DNA of 9,775 nucleotides from Aquifex aeolicus. GTDB taxonomy: Bacteria > Aquificota > Aquificia > Aquificales > Aquificaceae. Numbering within the stretch: position 1 is the first letter of the stretch; each line of letters opens with the position of its first letter. This document shows, in pieces, positions 6,330 through 9,775 of the stretch. The notes under the pieces were generated by a model. That model was not told the origin of the DNA. It saw nothing but the letters and a program-made list of their open reading frames with translations, and did no database searches. The position numbers and the translations under genes are program-made. The stretch covers positions 1 to 9,775 of the forward strand of contig DQTK01000019.1 of the NCBI GenBank assembly GCA_015662815.1, in the 5' to 3' direction.

Positions 6330-7493
6330 ATGGCAATAGTTAACGAGTATAGACCTGTCGAGATATTCTTCGGTGAAGGAGCAATAAACAAAGCCGGAGA
6401 AGTCGGAAGACGTTTCGGGTTCAAATCTCTTATTGTGACCGGAAGAAGGAGTACTAAGGAATCGGGAGCACTTGATAAGCTCATTCACTCATTAAATACT
6501 CATGGGATTGGATGCATAGTATTTGACGAAATCACTCCTAATCCTACGGACAAGCAGATAAACAAAGGGTCAGACATAGCAATCAGAGAAAAAGTAGATT
6601 TCATTGTAGGTATCGGAGGAGGAAGTGCCCTTGATGCGGCAAAAGCCATATCTATAGTTTCTTCTAACGAGGGATACGCTTGGGATTACGTAAGATACCC
6701 AGAGGGTAGCAGATTAATACCTTCCCTGAACAGGCCTGTTATTACAATCCCAACAACCGCCGGAACAGGAAGTGAAGTTAATCGTTTCTCAGTTCTTACA
6801 AATCCTCTAACCAAGGAGAAAATGGTAATTTCCCATAGTCTTAATTATCCAAAGGTAGCTTTAGTGGACCCCGAACTTACCTACACAATGTCCCCCGAGC
6901 TGACAGCTATTACCGGATTTGATGCATTAATTCATGCACTTGAAAGCCTTACCAATAAAAGGGAAAACTTTATAGCCGAAGAATACTCTATAAAAGCGGT
7001 AAAGCTTATAGCCGAGTGGTTGCCCATAGCCTACGAGGAACCTGAAAACAAGAAAGCACGAAGGTATATGAGTTATGCTACAATGCTTGCAGGAATAGCT
7101 ATAGACCATCTAGGTGTAGCTCTAATTCACGCAATGGAGCACCCTGTATCAGGTCATTACCCCAATGTTGCCCACGCTCAAGGTCTTTCAGTTTTATCTC
7201 CCTACGTTACAGTGTTTAACTATAAAGGAAATCCCGAAAAATACGCCCTATTTGCAAAATTGATGGGTGAAGAGGAAAAACCCTACAGGGCAGTGGATGC
7301 TCTTGTTAAGTTCATTGAACGATTTAAATTACCTAAAACCCTTAAGGAGCTGGGTGTAGAAAAAGAAAAACTGGAAAGACTCACGGAAGACGTTTACATG
7401 TGCGCAAGAAACTCCTTCACCGTAAATCCGGTAGAAGTGGGAATGGAAGAGGTTTTTGAGCTTTACACACGGGCATACGAAGGGAATATATAA
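6330..7493 (+). CDS. iron-containing alcohol dehydrogenase (group III)
   Basis: This is a predicted cytoplasmic NAD(P)-dependent oxidoreductase acting on an alcohol/aldehyde pair. The substrate is unknown. From ATG 6330 it has 387 residues, normal for the family. The N-terminal dinucleotide domain shows 'GIGGGSALDAAKA' (94-106) and 'ITIPTTAGTGSEV' (138-150). The all-helical metal domain shows 'TGFDALIHALES' (195-206) and 'HAMEHPVSGHYPNVAHAQG' (267-285). By alignment to FucO-type enzymes the iron ligands should be Asp198, His202, His267 and His282. The last two are 15 residues apart, against 14 in FucO, and the usual 'PHG' is here 'AHA'. The frame stays open to a TTG at 6303, but homology begins at the ATG, so that is the chosen start. 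No Shine-Dalgarno precedes it. The pabB-like gene begins one base after the stop, which suggests an operon, though the functions have no obvious connection. Confidence 0.88.
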   Translation: MAIVNEYRPVEIFFGEGAINKAGEVGRRFGFKSLIVTGRRSTKESGALDKLIHSLNTHGIGCIVFDEITPNPTDKQINKGSDIAIREKVDFIVGIGGGSALDAAKAISIVSSNEGYAWDYVRYPEGSRLIPSLNRPVITIPTTAGTGSEVNRFSVLTNPLTKEKMVISHSLNYPKVALVDPELTYTMSPELTAITGFDALIHALESLTNKRENFIAEEYSIKAVKLIAEWLPIAYEEPENKKARRYMSYATMLAGIAIDHLGVALIHAMEHPVSGHYPNVAHAQGLSVLSPYVTVFNYKGNPEKYALFAKLMGEEEKPYRAVDALVKFIERFKLPKTLKELGVEKEKLERLTEDVYMCARNSFTVNPVEVGMEEVFELYTRAYEGNI

Positions 7494-7494
7494 A

Positions 7495-8550
7495 ATGGAG
7501 CTTCTGCTCTCAGGTAGCTGGTTAAATGAATCTGGAATACTCAAAGCCTTGGTAGAGGATATCAAACTCTTCGACTCCATAGAGGAATTACCGAGGCTTG
7601 AAGCTACATACTTTGTTATCTTTTCCTACTCTCTATCAAATGAAACCTTGGAGGTCAATATTAAAAAAGGAAATGAACCACAGATTATTCTTTTGAAAAT
7701 AAAAGATTTTGAGAAGTATAACCCATCATGTTGCAAAAGCGTATTTTTGGACTTAGAGAAACCGATATTAAGCGATAAAGAGTATGAAAAAAGAATTGAG
7801 ATAATAAAAAACTTTATTGGAAAAGGAGATGTTTATCAGATTAATCTTACAAATAGATTTGACTTTTTCCTTGACGGAAATCCTAAAGAACTTTTTTTAA
7901 ACTTTTACGGATTTCAACCGGTTCCTTTTGCATTTTACTTAAACTTGGAGGATTTTTATATAATCAGCGGTTCTATGGAATTATTCCTAGAAAAGAAGGG
8001 AGAAATTCTAAAAAGTAAACCTATAAAAGGAACTTCACGTATAAAGAGTGAACTTTTGGAAAGTAAAAAGGAAAAGGCTGAGAACTTAATGATTACCGAT
8101 ATGATGAGGAACGATATAGGTAAAGTAGCGGAAATAGGAAGTGTAAAAGTGGAAAAACTTTTCGATATTGAAGAATTTAGAACTTTATACCATATGATTT
8201 CCACGGTAGTGGGAAGGACTAAAAGGGATTTTAAAGACATCGTTAAAAGTACCTTCCCTCCCGCGTCGGTGACGGGAGCACCCAAAAAAAGAGCTGTGGA
8301 AATTATTGACTTGCTGGAGCCTTTTCCGAGAACTTATTACTGCGGGTCCGGCGGTTTAATATTCTCCAACGGTGACTTTAGACTGTCAGTACTCATAAGA
8401 ACCGCAATAGGAAAAAGGGAGAAGTTAAGCTACTACGCCGGATGCGGGATAGTTTGGGACTCTATACCCGGGAAGGAAGTAGAAGAGATGCATTTGAAAG
8501 GAGAAGCTTTTAAGAGGGCGGGAACCGGGAATTTAATTTTTAAGGGGTAA
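7495..8550 (+). CDS. pabB: aminodeoxychorismate synthase component I (PabB-type chorismate-binding enzyme)
   Basis: PabB converts chorismate plus ammonia to 4-amino-4-deoxychorismate, the first step of the p-aminobenzoate branch of folate synthesis. The 351 residues carry the chorismate-binding domain from about 93 on: 'GDVYQINLTNRFDF' (111-124), 'KPIKGTSRI' (175-183), 'KAENLMITDMMRNDIG' (194-209), 'FPPASVTGAPKKRAVEII' (254-271), 'YYCGSGG' (281-287) and 'YYAGCGIVWDS' (313-323). Lys178 in PIKGT is the nucleophile found in PabB; anthranilate synthase has Ala there, so PabB is favoured over TrpE. The N-terminal lobe is only about 90 residues, much shorter than the E. coli enzyme (453 in total), and no tryptophan-feedback motif is visible. 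Two normally constant spots differ: 'SPE' is 'SME' (160-162) and 'FPGGS' is 'FPPAS'. The start is ATG 7495, with AAGGGA at 7480-7485. The longer TTG start at 7456 would overlap the dehydrogenase. No pabA or pabC lies alongside. It overlaps dapA by 18 nt. Confidence 0.87.
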   Translation: MELLLSGSWLNESGILKALVEDIKLFDSIEELPRLEATYFVIFSYSLSNETLEVNIKKGNEPQIILLKIKDFEKYNPSCCKSVFLDLEKPILSDKEYEKRIEIIKNFIGKGDVYQINLTNRFDFFLDGNPKELFLNFYGFQPVPFAFYLNLEDFYIISGSMELFLEKKGEILKSKPIKGTSRIKSELLESKKEKAENLMITDMMRNDIGKVAEIGSVKVEKLFDIEEFRTLYHMISTVVGRTKRDFKDIVKSTFPPASVTGAPKKRAVEIIDLLEPFPRTYYCGSGGLIFSNGDFRLSVLIRTAIGKREKLSYYAGCGIVWDSIPGKEVEEMHLKGEAFKRAGTGNLIFKG

Positions 8551-9417
8551 ATTGTATCTTTGAAGAACTTCTCTGAGTTTATTTTCATTTTCCGGAGACA
8601 TCTCTGTGAGGGGAAGTCTAAACTCTTTCTCACACATTCCGAGCATCCAACATGCAGTTTTCACAGGAATAGGATTTGTTTCTATGAAAAGTGCCTTAAA
8701 CAAGTCATGTAAATAGTAATGAATTTCTCTTGCCTTCCTAAAATCGCCTTTAAGGGCTACTTTCGTAAGCTCTTTTACCTCCCTCGGCATTATATTATTT
8801 GCAACAGAGATTACTCCTCTTGCTCCAAGAGCCATCATAGACAAAGTGAGACTGTCATCTCCAGATAACACAGAAAAATTATTTCCGAGTTTCTTCACTA
8901 TCTCTGAAATTCTATCCATATTAGAGGTGGATTCCTTAGAAGCTACTATATTTTCACATTCACTTACCAATTTGTACATTGTTTCTACTGAAATCTCAAC
9001 ACAGGTTCTCGAGGGAATGTTGTAAATAATTATCGGAATATCTACCTCTTTAGCTACGGTTTTGAAGTGTTCATATATACCTTTTTGAGTGGGTTTGTTG
9101 TAATAGGGCACAACGACGAGGGCTCCATGGGCCCCCACCTGCTTTGCATAGGAAGTTAGATGAACGGCTTCATGGGTAGCATTACCACCTGTACCTGCAA
9201 TTACTTTTATCCTTCCCGCAGCTTTTTTTACTGCAAATTCTATCACCTGTTCGTGCTCTTCAAAGGTGAGAGTCGGTGATTCCCCTGTGGTACCACATAC
9301 CAAAATAGCATCAGTTCCGTTTTTAACGTGAAACTCTATAAGATTACCCAGTGCTTCGTAATCCACTTCCCCATTCTTAAAAGGCGTTATTAGAGCTACT
9401 ATTGAGCCTTCAAACAT
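8533..9417 (-). CDS. dapA: 4-hydroxy-tetrahydrodipicolinate synthase
   Basis: DapA condenses pyruvate with aspartate-4-semialdehyde, the committed step toward diaminopimelate for peptidoglycan and lysine, in the cytoplasm. The 294 residues form the usual TIM barrel plus C-terminal helices. Seen are 'GTTGESPTLTFEEH' (42-55) with Thr43 and Thr44, 'VVPYYNKPTQ' (102-111) with Tyr106, 'IYNIPSRT' (131-138) with Tyr132 and Arg137, and 'VASKESTSN' (158-166) with the Schiff-base Lys161. 'GVISVANN' (201-208) follows, and the C-terminal stretch 'NPIPVKTACWMLGM' is at 248-261. All catalytic residues are intact, offset by no more than one from E. coli numbering. The protein closely resembles the A. aeolicus enzyme as I remember it. 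It has by far the best ribosome-binding site in the window, AAAGGAGG at 7 nt from the ATG. It is convergent with pabB, overlapping by 18 nt, and divergent from the last gene. Confidence 0.96.
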   Translation of the reverse strand: MFEGSIVALITPFKNGEVDYEALGNLIEFHVKNGTDAILVCGTTGESPTLTFEEHEQVIEFAVKKAAGRIKVIAGTGGNATHEAVHLTSYAKQVGAHGALVVVPYYNKPTQKGIYEHFKTVAKEVDIPIIIYNIPSRTCVEISVETMYKLVSECENIVASKESTSNMDRISEIVKKLGNNFSVLSGDDSLTLSMMALGARGVISVANNIMPREVKELTKVALKGDFRKAREIHYYLHDLFKALFIETNPIPVKTACWMLGMCEKEFRLPLTEMSPENENKLREVLQRYNLPLKN

Positions 9418-9424
9418 TTATGTT

Positions 9425-9432
9425 CCTCCTTT
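9425..9432 (-). promoter_or_regulatory. strong Shine-Dalgarno site for dapA
   Basis: Read on the minus strand this is AAAGGAGG, complementary to the 16S rRNA 3' end, followed by 7 nt and then the dapA ATG at 9417. It fixes the dapA start. No other gene in the window has a comparable site. Confidence 0.85.
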
Positions 9433-9440
9433 ACATAACA

Positions 9441-9446
9441 AGTATA
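9441..9446 (-). promoter_or_regulatory. candidate -10 box (TATACT) for dapA
   Basis: On the minus strand TATACT differs from TATAAT at one position. It lies 23 nt upstream of the dapA ATG, giving a leader of about 15-20 nt that just contains the Shine-Dalgarno site. TTGATG further upstream is only 13 nt away, too close for a standard -35, and no better -35 is seen. On the opposite strand a TTGAAA (9452-9457) could serve the divergent gene with a weak TATCTT (9473-9478). Confidence 0.35.
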
Positions 9447-9503
9447 CCGAATTGAAATTCATCAAATATCTTTATCTTGGAAATTCTTAAAATTTATCGT
9501 GGG

Positions 9504-9775
9504 ATGGTTGCACTGAGAAATACGTGGGCAGAGCTTTCAAAGAAAATTATCGAAAAGAGGAAGTTTGGGACTATTGATTTAGTTAAAAGATTAAAGGTTA
9601 TAACCGGGCATGACATCCGTATTAAAAACTATCCTGTTGAATCTCCGAGGGTAGCCTTTAACCCCTCCATTCACATTTTCGGAAACAACATCAGAATATA
9701 TGCAAGGGTAATTATGGGATATTACACCTATACCAGTGCAGTTGCAGAGTTTGAATTTCCCTTGGAAGAGCTTTA
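9504..9775 (+). CDS. unrecognised conserved-looking protein, 5' part (possible GH130-like N-terminus)
   Basis: An open frame runs from ATG 9504 to the window edge, giving 90 residues and lacking the 3' end. No signal peptide or membrane segment is visible, so the product is probably cytoplasmic. The N-terminus is a basic helix-like stretch (WAELSKKIIEKRK). It is followed by 'NYPVESPRVAFNPSIHIFGN' (47-66) and 'IRIYARVIMGYYTYTSAVAE' (68-87). The pattern of an Asn-Pro, a strand, then an Arg in 'IYAR' and a Tyr-rich 'YTYTSA' recalls the first blade of GH130-type beta-propellers (mannoside phosphorylases and related proteins). The catalytic part is outside the window, so this is a hint only. The regular alternation and codon use similar to the neighbours support a real gene. 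No good Shine-Dalgarno precedes the ATG. A TTG at 9477 in the same frame is a less likely start. It diverges from dapA across an 86-bp gap. Confidence 0.6.
   Translation, partial: MVALRNTWAELSKKIIEKRKFGTIDLVKRLKVITGHDIRIKNYPVESPRVAFNPSIHIFGNNIRIYARVIMGYYTYTSAVAEFEFPLEEL

Noticed and set aside
7456..7494. TTG start at 7456 for pabB.
   Set aside because: It would overlap the dehydrogenase by 38 nt and adds a His/Thr-rich stretch derived from the other frame; ATG 7495 has a plausible AAGGGA site.
7956..8285. Minus-strand open frame opposite pabB.
   Set aside because: Shadow frame; the PabB motifs on the plus strand explain the sequence fully.
7495..8550. Anthranilate synthase component I (trpE) as the identity of the chorismate enzyme.
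   Set aside because: The PIKGT lysine is the PabB nucleophile; TrpE has PIAGT. No tryptophan-binding N-terminal motif or trp neighbours are seen.
1..9775. CRISPR array, transposon, phage, toxin-antitoxin or tRNA genes.
   Set aside because: No repeated spacer pattern, terminal inverted repeats, transposase or small paired genes, and no cloverleaf-like sequence, were visible on reading either strand.

Overview
The window reads as ordinary chromosome from a thermophilic, Gram-negative bacterium of the Aquificaceae (Aquifex, Hydrogenivirga, Hydrogenobacter and relatives). The base composition is moderately AT-rich. Most proteins are rich in Lys, Glu, Ile and Tyr. The DapA and thymidylate kinase proteins look very like my recollection of the Aquifex aeolicus proteins, DapA more closely than Tmk; no search was run. 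The lptD gene shows that the cell has an outer membrane containing LPS or LOS. I see no insertion sequence, phage gene, CRISPR array, tRNA or rRNA, and no stretch over 100 bases without a gene.

Layout: (1) 1-2579, plus strand: the 3' part of a NagD-type HAD phosphatase, overlapped by lptD (LPS assembly outer-membrane protein). (2) 2576-3250, minus: rpe (ribulose-phosphate 3-epimerase). (3) 3267-3854, plus: tmk (thymidylate kinase). (4) 3831-6257, minus: a two-gene unit, a BepA-like M48 metalloprotease/TPR lipoprotein followed 9 nt later by argJ (arginine biosynthesis). (5) 6330-8550, plus: an iron-dependent alcohol dehydrogenase, then one base later a short PabB-type aminodeoxychorismate synthase (folate). 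(6) 8533-9417, minus: dapA (lysine and cell-wall precursor synthesis). (7) 9504 to the end, plus: the start of an unrecognised gene with a faint GH130-like look.

The genes are mixed housekeeping functions rather than one pathway: envelope biogenesis (lptD, the M48 protease), nucleotide and sugar-phosphate metabolism (tmk, rpe), amino acids (argJ, dapA) and folate (pabB). The one plausible functional link between separate units is LptD and the BepA-like protease, since BepA controls LptD quality in Escherichia coli. The packing is extreme. All three convergent gene pairs overlap at their 3' ends (4, 24 and 18 nt), leaving no intergenic room for terminators. The rpe/tmk divergent spacer is at most 28 bp. 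I did not find a novel multi-gene system. The best leads are the outer-membrane protease/LptD pairing, motif deviations in PabB and the iron alcohol dehydrogenase, and the truncated last gene.
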